A program made the position numbers and the translations under genes. Below, piece by piece: positions 15,456-23,180 of a stretch of DNA of 35,292 bases. The notes under the pieces were generated by a model. It saw only the letters and a list, made by a program, of their open reading frames with translations. It searched no databases and was not told the origin of the DNA. The stretch is taken from positions 1 to 35,292 of the forward strand of contig CAMOIU010000031.1 of the NCBI GenBank assembly GCA_946616295.1. The letters are read 5' to 3'. The DNA comes from CAG-791 sp002392385. Its GTDB lineage: Bacteria; Bacillota; Clostridia; Lachnospirales; Lachnospiraceae. Numbering within the stretch: position 1 is the first letter of the stretch; each line of letters begins with the position of its first letter.

Positions 15456-15490
15456 GCCAAAAATATGCCTGGAGTGCCAGACATTGTGGC

Positions 15491-15910
15491 TGTCATCCCA
15501 GAGGGTTTTCTACACCTGAGCGGGGTGGCTCACAGGACTGATATTCATCCCATGAAGCTCTCTGTACACAGATGGGGTGATCTGCGGGACGTTAATTCAT
15601 CCCACAAGGCTCTCTGTACTCAGATGGGGTTGATCTTCTGGGTCTGTAATTCATCCCATGAAGCTCTCTGTACACAGATGGGTTGATCTGCGGGACGCTA
15701 ATTCATCCCACAAGGCTCTCTGTACACAGATGGGTTGATCTTCTGGGTCTGTAATTCATCCCATGAAGTTCTCTGTACACAAGTGGGGTGACCTGCCGGT
15801 CTGTAATTCATCCCACAAGGCTCTCTGTACACAAGTGGGGTGACCTGCCTGGACAACCTTCATCCCATTGTATCTCTGACAGGCGGACGGGTTGAACTCC
15901 GGTGGTCCAT
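15491..15910. repeat. 52.5-bp-period tandem array, about 8 units
   Basis: Imperfect units begin at 15491 (decayed), 15543, 15595, 15649, 15701, 15754, 15806 and 15858 (decayed), each starting near ATTCATCCCA and carrying GGCTCTCTGTACACAGATGG or a variant. Spacings are 52, 52, 54, 52, 53, 52 and 52 bp. Units alternate between a CATGAAG and a CACAAGG form, so the true repeat is a 105-bp dimer copied three times. In each unit TCATCCCA can pair with TGGGGTGA (or variant) and TCTG with CAGA, making a hairpin. Lengths that are not multiples of three rule out a repeat protein. The rest of 15289-16063 shows no gene. Confidence 0.88.
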
Positions 15911-15976
15911 AAGTTTCACAGCGGAGTGATCCGTAGTGTATGCGTATGCGGCATGCCTTTTTATCCGATGGCAGAC

Positions 15977-16065
15977 CTCTCACAGAGAACCGTCCCCTGT
16001 GTGACAGGCCGGAAAAAAAGGCTCACACAGAGAACCGTCCCCTGTGCGAGCCCCTGTGTGAGCCT
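15977..16065 (-). repeat. REP-like palindromic motif, right cluster (minus orientation)
   Basis: Two copies, at about 15980-16000 and 16025-16046, read on the minus strand as CACAGGGGACGGTTCTCTGTG, opposite in direction to the left cluster. The inner one is followed by CACACAG and poly-T. Together the two clusters enclose the tandem array as inverted ends about 700 bp apart. Confidence 0.82.
16012..16065 (-). terminator. REP-derived terminator of the MBL-fold gene
   Basis: On the minus strand AGGCTCACACAG (16054-16065) pairs perfectly over 12 bases with CTGTGTGAGCCT (16019-16030), followed by seven T. The loop is 23 bases and contains a REP motif. The stem begins inside the TAG stop codon of the MBL-fold gene. 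Confidence 0.75.
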
Positions 16066-16948
16066 AAATCCCCTTATACACCACCACATTATTCTCGACC
16101 CGCTTCTCCATGGCGCCCCTGTCGACCAGGCATGCCACATTGGCGCGCACGATCCTGGACAGCGTGAGGAAAACAGGCAGCTTCCTATACTCTCTCTCCG
16201 CGACGCGTCTGCACAGCTCGTCAAAGCTGATCCAGCTGTCCGCCATCCGGCGTGTGCGCTCCAGCTGTCCCTCCAGCTTGGCAATATTCAGGTCGCACAG
16301 CATCTCCTTGTCTTCCACACAGCCCTTGTGCGCGAGCACGACTCTGCCTACATCGCTTCTCCGGATGCGGCGGATGGTGCGGATACTCTTCTCCACATCC
16401 GTGCAGTAGGTCAAATGCGAGTTGCGGAGCTCCTCTCCGCTGATCATCAGATCCGCGACGTAGAAAATCCCGTCCTCCGTTGTGAAGCCGATATGGCTGA
16501 ACGCGTGCCCCGGCAGCCTTGTCAGCCCGAATGTATGCCCGCCGATCTCCACGCTGCCCTTGTCCGGCTCCAGCATCTCGTCGATTCCAAACTCCATGTA
16601 GGAAAAAAGGATCCGCAGTTCTCCATCGGAATATCCCGGGAACAGGGCCTGCAGTGCGTCCATGCTGCTGAGCAGCCCCGCCGACACAAGGTCCGCGTAC
16701 AGGCGCGCACCGTATCTCTCCCGCAGAATCGTATGCGCCCCGACATGATCAAGGTGGGCATGCGAAGTCAGCACCGCGGCGACCTGCAGGTCATTTCTCT
16801 CCAGGACCTCCAGCAGTTCCCCGCTCTCGTCATGGTATCCGCTGTCCATCAGCACCACCGTGCGCGGTGCGATCTCATATAAGGGCATACAGACCCACCG
16901 TGTCGTGATCGTATAGGTATGAGAGGCGATCTGTTCAAGTCGTGCCAT
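16064..16948 (-). CDS. MBL-fold metallo-hydrolase
   Basis: 294 aa from the chosen start. Metallo-beta-lactamase-fold hydrolase with the zinc motif TSHAHLDHVGAH (HxHxDH), a third His in LPGHAFSHIGF, the bridging Asp in FYVADLMISGEE and a final His in VVLAHKGC, so both metal sites look intact. The C-terminal ~100 residues (LERTRRMADSWISFDELCRRV, LTLSRIVRANVACLVDRG) form a helical/winged-helix-like extension, so it is not a plain glyoxalase II. Substrate unknown. Start uncertain: ATG 16948 (MARLEQIASHTYTI) fits the fold; upstream ATGs at 16993 and 17008 have weak ribosome sites. It may be cotranscribed with the wzz gene 84 bp upstream. Its stop codon lies in the REP-derived terminator. Confidence 0.82.
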   Translation of the reverse strand: MARLEQIASHTYTITTRWVCMPLYEIAPRTVVLMDSGYHDESGELLEVLERNDLQVAAVLTSHAHLDHVGAHTILRERYGARLYADLVSAGLLSSMDALQALFPGYSDGELRILFSYMEFGIDEMLEPDKGSVEIGGHTFGLTRLPGHAFSHIGFTTEDGIFYVADLMISGEELRNSHLTYCTDVEKSIRTIRRIRRSDVGRVVLAHKGCVEDKEMLCDLNIAKLEGQLERTRRMADSWISFDELCRRVAEREYRKLPVFLTLSRIVRANVACLVDRGAMEKRVENNVVVYKGI

Positions 16949-17032
16949 AGCCTTGCTCTCTTCTCTCCTGTTCCGCTGTAACAGTTCAATCATAACAGGG
17001 CCACACACCCCAGTGCCTCTTTTTATAACCCG

Positions 17033-18484
17033 TCAGAAATACACCGTCCCCAGCACGGGTCTTCCTGTATCGTCGACCAGGTCCACCAGCTGCATCATCT
17101 CACGGTAGGTGGTGTCTCCGATCTCACCGACAAGAACGACGCCGCCGCTCTCACCGATGGAGTGGAGCGTCTCGGGATGGTGGGTGGGATCTGCCAGGCA
17201 GCGGAACATGAGCTTGTCGCCGCGGCCGGACGCCCGGTCCGCCATGGCCTTCATGAGTCCGCGGAGCTTTTTGTCAGCGACATTGCCAACCAGGATCACC
17301 TGGCCGGTGGCGGGTCCTCTCCCGCTCCCGACGGCGATGTTCCGGATCCTGGAATAGAGAAGATCGCAGGCCTGGGCTGTGGTCAGGGAAGGATCTGCCT
17401 CCGCCGGACGGCTGAGATAGCGGTCGATCATGAGGCCCTTCTCGTTGTCCGCGAAGGTGATCAGGTTCTTGAAGCCGTACTTTCTGTCGATCTCGGCAGC
17501 CGTCAGGATGCGGCCGGACAGAAGGATCCAGAGGGCCAGGGCCAGCACGAGGACGGCGTCGGCAGCTACCCAGCCGGCTACGGCATACTTGATGCCGGTC
17601 TTCAGAAGGGTACCCGTGGAATAGGTGTCCGCGTAGGCGGGTTTGGCCAGAGCGGTCAGGAATTTCTGCTTGTTGCTCAGGTTGTTCTGGAGGGTATAGA
17701 TCTCGGCATACTTCAGGTTCTGGTAGGTCATCAGTTCGTTGTCGACCCCTGTGCGGAGCTGACGGGACAGCTCGACGAGTTCGAATTCGCCGGCGGTCAC
17801 CTGCAGTGCGGCCGCGTAGTCTTCCACTCCGTCCGCGAAGAGCTCAAGGAGCCGCTGGGCATTCTCCTGGTCCTTGGCGCGGACCTTGAGGGTGATCACG
17901 CCTGTCACCTGATCGGACATGTTGATGGATGTCTGGTTGGTGGCGGAGGTGGAGATCTGTCTGGGAGACTCTTCATAGGAGGCGGTCACCAGTTCGCTGG
18001 TATTGCCGTCCGCCATGCCGCCGTCCTTTACATAGAGACAGATGGCCCTGACGATATCGTTCATGCGCCGTACGCCGCTGGTATCGTCTGTGTCCTCGGC
18101 GTTGGTCAGCTCCGGGACGCGGATGGTGTAGACGACCTCACCCAGACCCGCGTTTTGCGGATCGATCTGCATGAGGGCGGATTCCTTCACATAGGTCTGG
18201 CGGCGGTTGATGGTGTCCTCCAGCTGGTCGATCTCCTCCTGGTAGGATACACGGGCGCTCTCGTAGGAAGCCATATTCTGTTCGTAAACAGCTCTTTTCT
18301 CATTGATGGAGTCCCGCCGTCCCCTGTAGCGGACCACCTGCAGCCCTCCCAGGAGCAGGGCTCCGGCCAGTCCCGCGATCAGGAGGATACGCCAGGCACG
18401 CAGGACGCGTCTGGCCAGCGCGAGCAGGCTGACCTCTCTGTAGGGAGATACGTCTGTGTAATCGTAGTGATCCTGTCTTTTCAC
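17033..18484 (-). CDS. Wzz-like polysaccharide chain-length/co-polymerase protein
   Basis: 483 aa. Two membrane segments (about residues 32-53 and 297-320) flank an extracytoplasmic region with a helical part (YEQNMASYESARVSYQEEID) and a long beta/helical stretch, the layout of Wzz/CapA-type polysaccharide co-polymerases that set chain length. After the second segment a ~160-residue cytoplasmic tail (LLYSRIRNIAVGSG, GQVILVGNVADKKLRGLMKA) resembles a BY-kinase-like fold but has no Walker A (no GKT/S), so it is probably not an active tyrosine kinase. Start is GTG, overlapping the flippase stop by 4 bases (GTGA), with an AAAGGAAAG ribosome site. Last gene of the polysaccharide locus. Confidence 0.8.
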   Translation of the reverse strand: MKRQDHYDYTDVSPYREVSLLALARRVLRAWRILLIAGLAGALLLGGLQVVRYRGRRDSINEKRAVYEQNMASYESARVSYQEEIDQLEDTINRRQTYVKESALMQIDPQNAGLGEVVYTIRVPELTNAEDTDDTSGVRRMNDIVRAICLYVKDGGMADGNTSELVTASYEESPRQISTSATNQTSINMSDQVTGVITLKVRAKDQENAQRLLELFADGVEDYAAALQVTAGEFELVELSRQLRTGVDNELMTYQNLKYAEIYTLQNNLSNKQKFLTALAKPAYADTYSTGTLLKTGIKYAVAGWVAADAVLVLALALWILLSGRILTAAEIDRKYGFKNLITFADNEKGLMIDRYLSRPAEADPSLTTAQACDLLYSRIRNIAVGSGRGPATGQVILVGNVADKKLRGLMKAMADRASGRGDKLMFRCLADPTHHPETLHSIGESGGVVLVGEIGDTTYREMMQLVDLVDDTGRPVLGTVYF

Positions 18485-19947
18485 TGTTTCTTTCCTTTCC
18501 CCGACAGTCTGACGGACAGATTCGGCAGTATGATCCTTGAGAGAAAATCATCCCGCAGAAGGACAGATACGACGATATAGGTGCAGAGGCCCGCCGCCAC
18601 TTCGACGACGATGGCCGCTAAATTTGAACGGATCAGGGGATCCAGCAGTCGGATCACACCCAGCATGGCAGCCGCGGCGATCAGCTTGCGAGAGCCCAGC
18701 ACGGCGATCCTGCGGAAGGTCATGTACCCCTTTGAGAAAAGGAGGTAGAGCACCGTGATCGTCCCCTCCGCGATGAGGGAAGCGACGATGGCGCCATATC
18801 CGCCGTAGTGCGGGATCAGGAGCAGGTTCAGGCAGAGGTTGACCACGGACCCGATAATGATAAACCGGGCGGACAGTCTACGCTGTCCGGAGGGCGTATA
18901 GTACTGGGAGCCCAGGCAGTTGCTGATACCGATGATCAGGACGATGGGACTCATCAGAGACAGCATGGTCACCACCCGGTCATAGCCCGGTCCCAGATAG
19001 AGGGGGATGAAGCGTCCGGAAACACCGATCAGGCCGAAGCAGATCCCCAGTCCCATAAAGAGGATGTAGTTGATGGAATCATCGATCCTCCGGCGGATCT
19101 CGTCATACCGCTCCTGGGCGTAGAGATAAGAGATCCGGCTTCCCAGGACCGTGTTGAGGGAGGTGAAGGTCAGGGCCTTCATAATATTGACCACATGGGT
19201 CGCGTAATGGTAGTAGCCGCTCTCCGACTTGCCCTCCGTCAGAAGGCCGATCAGGGTCCTGTCCAGCACCGTGTAGACGCTGGTGGCCACAGAGGGGATG
19301 AAGTAGATCAGGGTCTCCTTCAGGTGGCGGAGGATCCGCAGCTCCCGGAAATCCACCTTGACCAGAAAGCGGGGCACGTACATCCACATGGACAGGTTGC
19401 CCAGCATGGTGGAGGCCGTGATGATAATGACATAGAGGAGCAGGTCGTCCCTGCCCTTTACGAATATAAACATCAGGACCACGCCCATGAGCTTGAAGAG
19501 GGCGTTTTTGGCCACCGTGTATTTGAACTGCTCCAGCCCGGCAAAAAACCAGGAGATGTCGAACATGGTCGAGAAGATCCCCATGGTCAGGGCCAGGTAG
19601 AAGACCCTGTACTGCTCGTTCAGGACGATGAAGACCGCCCAGGCGCAGAGGGACAGGCAGGATGTCAGGACAGTCATCAGCTCGATCTCCCAGAAGAGAC
19701 GGCTTCTGAGCTTTTCATCCATGCGGGCCCTGGCGATCTCCCTGGCGCCGTAGCTGGCTGTGCCCAGCGCCGCCACCATGGAGAAATAGGTCTGGTAGGA
19801 GCTTGTGTAGTCATAGACGCCCGTACCCTCCACGCCGATGACACGGGACAGATAGGGCGCGGTGATGAAGGGCAGGACTACCAGCAGCACCTGGTAGAGG
19901 GTGCTGAGCAGGATATTTTTCTTAAGACTGGGTGTTTCACTGTTCAA
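18481..19947 (-). CDS. Wzx-like oligosaccharide flippase
   Basis: 488 aa with about 12-14 membrane segments. The N-terminus (KKNILLSTLYQVLLVVLPFITAPYLSRVIGVEGTGVYDY) is typical of the Wzx/RfbX branch of the MOP superfamily, which moves lipid-linked repeat units across the membrane. FDISWFFAGLEQFKYTV is another family region. The start appears to be TTG at 19947, behind a GAGG site; the gene overlaps the end of the polymerase gene by 11 bp, so translation is probably coupled. Substrate cannot be read from sequence. Confidence 0.88.
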   Translation of the reverse strand: MNSETPSLKKNILLSTLYQVLLVVLPFITAPYLSRVIGVEGTGVYDYTSSYQTYFSMVAALGTASYGAREIARARMDEKLRSRLFWEIELMTVLTSCLSLCAWAVFIVLNEQYRVFYLALTMGIFSTMFDISWFFAGLEQFKYTVAKNALFKLMGVVLMFIFVKGRDDLLLYVIIITASTMLGNLSMWMYVPRFLVKVDFRELRILRHLKETLIYFIPSVATSVYTVLDRTLIGLLTEGKSESGYYHYATHVVNIMKALTFTSLNTVLGSRISYLYAQERYDEIRRRIDDSINYILFMGLGICFGLIGVSGRFIPLYLGPGYDRVVTMLSLMSPIVLIIGISNCLGSQYYTPSGQRRLSARFIIIGSVVNLCLNLLLIPHYGGYGAIVASLIAEGTITVLYLLFSKGYMTFRRIAVLGSRKLIAAAAMLGVIRLLDPLIRSNLAAIVVEVAAGLCTYIVVSVLLRDDFLSRIILPNLSVRLSGKGKKQ

Positions 19948-21190
19948 TGGGCTGCCTCGTTTTCCGTTTTCGGGCCCGGCTGCTGCTTCTGAGTCTCAGG
20001 CAGTACCAGAAGGCCAGGATGCCGGCATTTTCCACCGGCGAGATGATGTTGTTGTTGATCACCGCGTAGCAGGCCAGGCAGAAGAACCAGATGCAGAGCA
20101 CGATGTCACGCCCGGCTATGGCTGCCGTAAACATGAAGGAATACACAGCCAGGATCAGGATGGTGAGAATGAGTCCGTAGTTCAGAAGCGCCTTTACATA
20201 GCCGCTGTCGATGTAGAAATAATCCCCCTTCAGGGTGTCGGTGTTCTGCTTGATGACCTGGCCCAGAAGCTTCACGCCATAGTCCGTCAGGCCCTTGTAA
20301 TTGAGACCGATCCGGTTATGGGACAGGTCATCCAGGGCTTCCCAGAAGGGATGTCCCGGCCGGAAGCAGCTGCTGAGCACCACGATGAAGAGGCAGAGGG
20401 CCGGAAAGATGGCGGCCGCCAGGAAACGGGTGAGCCGGTTGTTCCTGAAGATGGAAATGCGCAGCTTGATCTCAAGGAAATAGAGGCCCAGGAACATGGC
20501 CCCCACCAGAAAGATCAGGGTCGTGTCCGTCTGTCTGTAGAACCAGAGATTCCAGACCATCATGGCGCACAGAAGGAACCAGGTGACGGCCGGCTGCACG
20601 TCGGCGATCCCCTCATTCTCCGCGCGCGGATACCCTGTATAGGCATAGAGTCCGCAGAAAAGAATATTGAGGAAATAGATGGGGCCGAAGGTCACATAGG
20701 TGAAGCCCAGATATTCCCGGGTGCGGGCCTCTTCCAGCATGGCCACGCGGTAGAACAGACCCTGGCGGTACCCGATCAGGACCGCGAGCATACAGAAAAG
20801 ACAGCTCCAGAACATGGTCCTGCACAGGGAACGGTAGGGAATGTCCTTGGCTGCCAGAAGCAGCATGACCAGCATCAGGAGGTTGATGCCGGCTCCCGCC
20901 ATCTGCTGTATGAGCATGATAAAAGCGCCGACGGCCGCCGTCACGGAGATCAGCCGCAGGGACAGGCTTCTCTCCGCCAGCAGGACCTTCAGCAGGAAGA
21001 TCCCCAGACAGAGCATGCGCATCGATTTGGACACAGCCGCGCCCAGATACGCCTCGTACTCCGAATGGAATATATAGGTCTGCATCACAAAGAGGACCAG
21101 ACCGAGATGAAAGAGCAGCGACTCCGCGCTGACCGATGCGGGGGCATCTGCCAGCCGCAGAGGCGCGGCCTGCCGTGAGCGGATCCTCAT
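19937..21190 (-). CDS. Wzy-like polysaccharide polymerase
   Basis: 417 aa with about 10-11 membrane segments and a longer outside loop (about residues 285-335, SSCFRPGHPFWEALDDLSHN and RIGLNYKGLTDYGVKLLG). The layout and this loop, where Wzy proteins carry catalytic residues, fit an O-antigen/capsule polymerase that joins repeat units outside the membrane. These proteins share little sequence, so the call rests on topology and on the neighbours Wzx and Wzz. The motif NRIGLNYKGL resembles that in other Firmicute EpsG/Wzy-like polymerases. ATG at 21190 lies 4 bp after the glycosyltransferase stop. Confidence 0.8.
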   Translation of the reverse strand: MRIRSRQAAPLRLADAPASVSAESLLFHLGLVLFVMQTYIFHSEYEAYLGAAVSKSMRMLCLGIFLLKVLLAERSLSLRLISVTAAVGAFIMLIQQMAGAGINLLMLVMLLLAAKDIPYRSLCRTMFWSCLFCMLAVLIGYRQGLFYRVAMLEEARTREYLGFTYVTFGPIYFLNILFCGLYAYTGYPRAENEGIADVQPAVTWFLLCAMMVWNLWFYRQTDTTLIFLVGAMFLGLYFLEIKLRISIFRNNRLTRFLAAAIFPALCLFIVVLSSCFRPGHPFWEALDDLSHNRIGLNYKGLTDYGVKLLGQVIKQNTDTLKGDYFYIDSGYVKALLNYGLILTILILAVYSFMFTAAIAGRDIVLCIWFFCLACYAVINNNIISPVENAGILAFWYCLRLRSSSRARKRKTRQPIEQ

Positions 21191-21194
21191 AGCG

Positions 21195-22034
21195 TCAGAA
21201 ACTCCCGTCGTATTTTCTGCGCAGGAACTTGGCCTTCAGGAAGGCCGTTCCCTTCCTGATCCAGTTGATCTTCTCCATATAGAGATAGGGGACCTCCCGG
21301 ATCTCCTCAGGAGCCAGAAGGCCTGTCTCCTGCTGTCTCTCCAGCCAGACATTGAACAATATCTCGCTGACTCTTCCGTAGAAGCGCTGCTGGAAGGAGG
21401 TCATGCCCTCCGTGTCCACTCTGGTCTCCAGCTCCCCGAGGATATCGAAGAGCCAGCCGCAGTAGGCATCGAAGAGGTCTCTCTCCGCCACCAGCATATT
21501 GAACATATAGCCCCAGGTCCTGTTGACCGCCCGGTCATAGGCGGGAAGATAGTCCGCATACTTCTCTGCAAGGATCTGCCTGACCAGATCCAGATGGGCC
21601 CCGTCGTGGGTGTGGGCGTAGTGGGAATAGAGGGTCTCGATATAGTAACTCTGCCTGACCGGCACCAGAACGCGGGCCTTCTGCAGAAGGAACTGGAGCT
21701 CGCGCCCGGTCAGGACCCTGTCAAAAGGATCCTCCTTCCTCTTCCGCCAGTTCCTGCCCGCGAAATGCCGCCGGTAATGGGCCAGGCCCACGGCATCCGC
21801 CTCCAGATTCTTCCAGGCCCAGTAGAGAGCCGTCAGCTCACAGTAGCCCGGATTCTTCTCAGAGATATTGTCGCCCGTGTCATCTGCGGCATAGCCCTGG
21901 GCGGCCATCTCCTCTACCTTGTCCGGATGGAGCGCCGCGCCCACGAAAAGAGGCCTGTAGACAGGGTCCGCAGGCATTTTATAGGGTTTATGGGAGGCCA
22001 CCACAATGACAGCCTTCTGTTCATTCACTGGCAT
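21195..22034 (-). CDS. DUF4422 glycosyltransferase
   Basis: 279 aa from the chosen start. KAVIVVASHKPYKMPADPVYRPLFVGA, DNISEKNPGYCELTALYWAW, DAVGLAHYRRHF and the late YSHYAHTHD and FNMLVAERDLFD match DUF4422, a family found in capsule and exopolysaccharide loci and classed as glycosyltransferase-like. Start: ATG 22034 (MPVNEQKAV) has AAAGG 7 bases upstream; the ORF's earlier in-frame Met at 22106 lies inside the promoter, which rules it out. It is the only glycosyltransferase in the locus, so most repeat-unit assembly must be encoded elsewhere. Acceptor and donor unknown. Confidence 0.83.
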   Translation of the reverse strand: MPVNEQKAVIVVASHKPYKMPADPVYRPLFVGAALHPDKVEEMAAQGYAADDTGDNISEKNPGYCELTALYWAWKNLEADAVGLAHYRRHFAGRNWRKRKEDPFDRVLTGRELQFLLQKARVLVPVRQSYYIETLYSHYAHTHDGAHLDLVRQILAEKYADYLPAYDRAVNRTWGYMFNMLVAERDLFDAYCGWLFDILGELETRVDTEGMTSFQQRFYGRVSEILFNVWLERQQETGLLAPEEIREVPYLYMEKINWIRKGTAFLKAKFLRRKYDGSF

Positions 22035-22077
22035 AGTCCTGCCTTTCACAAGATCACCCTTGTGCATCATTTCTATC

Positions 22078-22106
22078 ATGGTATCACACAGCCCCGGACG
22101 ATTCAA
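22078..22106 (-). promoter_or_regulatory. Promoter of the polysaccharide locus
   Basis: On the minus strand TTGAAT, 17-base spacer, extended TGA-TACCAT. The predicted start is near 22070, leaving a leader of about 36 bases before the DUF4422 ATG. No terminator is visible between queA and this promoter, so some readthrough is possible. Confidence 0.6.
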
Positions 22107-22124
22107 CCGGACAGGCAGCTGCCC

Positions 22125-23180
22125 TCACCGGTCCGTGCCTTCTGAGAGATCATCCGTGAAGAAACAGGCGTCGCCGAAGGAGAAGAAACGGTACTTCTCC
22201 CTGACCGCCTCTTCGTAGGCCGCCAGGACATGGTCCCGCCCGGCGAAGGCGGAGACCAGCATGAGCAGGGTGGACTGGGGCAGGTGGAAATTGGTGATCA
22301 GTCCGTCCATCACCTTGAACCGGTAGCCCGGATAGATGAAGATGGAGGTCTCCTCCGCGCCCGGCTGTACGATGCCGTTCTCATCGGCAGCGCTTTCCAC
22401 CGTGCGGCAGGCCGTGGTGCCCACGCAGATGACTCTCCTGCCCTCGGCCCTGGCCTGGTTGATGGCCTGCGCCGCTTCCGGGGTCACCCGGTACCACTCG
22501 GAATGCATCACGTGCTTCTCCGCGTCCTCCACCTTGACCGGGCGGAAGGTGCCCAGTCCCACATGCAGGGTCACATAGACCAGGTCCACGCCGGCCTTCT
22601 GGATGCTCTCCATCAGGGGACGGTCGAAATGCAGGCCGGCCGTGGGCGCGGCTGCGCTTCCCTCATAACGGGCGTAGACAGTCTGGTACATGGAGGGATC
22701 CTGGAGCTTGTGGGTGATATAGGGAGGCAGGGGCATCTCCCCCAGCCTGTCCAGGACCTCCTCGAAGATCCCCGCATAATGAAATTCCACGATCCGGTTG
22801 CCGTCCGGCAGGACCTCCTTTATGACCGCCCGCAGAGACCCGTCCCCGAAGACGACCTCCGCGCCCGCGCGGAGCTTCTTGCCGGGCTTGACCAGAGTCT
22901 CCCACAGGTCCGCTCCCAGGCGCTTTAGAAGGAGGATCTCCACGGCCGCGCCGGTGTCCTTCTTGGTGCCCAGAAGCCGGGCCGGTATGACCTTGGTGTC
23001 ATTGAGCACCAGAAGGTCGCCGGGCCGCAGAAAGTGTCCGATCTCATTGAATCTGCGGTGCAGGAAGCGCCCGGAGTTCCGGTCGATCACCAGGAGACGG
23101 CAGGAGGACCTGTCCGTCAGGGGATCCTGGGCGATCAGCTCCTGGGGCAGATGGAAATCATAGTCCGCTGTCTTAAGCAT
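22125..23180 (-). CDS. queA: S-adenosylmethionine:tRNA ribosyltransferase-isomerase
   Basis: 351 aa, full length. QueA moves the ribosyl part of SAM to 7-deazaguanine-modified tRNA to make epoxyqueuosine, the step before queuosine. Recognisable motifs: DYDFHLPQELIAQDPLTDRS at the N-terminus, PGDLLVLNDTKVIPARL, ATPTAGLHFD-like SAAAPTAGLHFDRPL, VGLGTFRPVKVED and MDGLITNFHLPQSTLLMLVSAF. ATG overlaps the aminopeptidase stop by 8 bases, so the two are coupled. The neighbour tgt gene, often adjacent, is not in the window. Confidence 0.97.
   Translation of the reverse strand: MLKTADYDFHLPQELIAQDPLTDRSSCRLLVIDRNSGRFLHRRFNEIGHFLRPGDLLVLNDTKVIPARLLGTKKDTGAAVEILLLKRLGADLWETLVKPGKKLRAGAEVVFGDGSLRAVIKEVLPDGNRIVEFHYAGIFEEVLDRLGEMPLPPYITHKLQDPSMYQTVYARYEGSAAAPTAGLHFDRPLMESIQKAGVDLVYVTLHVGLGTFRPVKVEDAEKHVMHSEWYRVTPEAAQAINQARAEGRRVICVGTTACRTVESAADENGIVQPGAEETSIFIYPGYRFKVMDGLITNFHLPQSTLLMLVSAFAGRDHVLAAYEEAVREKYRFFSFGDACFFTDDLSEGTDR

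Noticed and set aside
15491..15910. CRISPR array
   Set aside because: There are no unique spacers between units; repeats are contiguous and imperfect, and no cas gene is present.
15252..15983. Open frames across the repeat array (15252-15686 plus, 15756-15983 minus)
   Set aside because: They run through a tRNA or through 52-54 bp repeats that change frame between units, have no family motif and no ribosome site.
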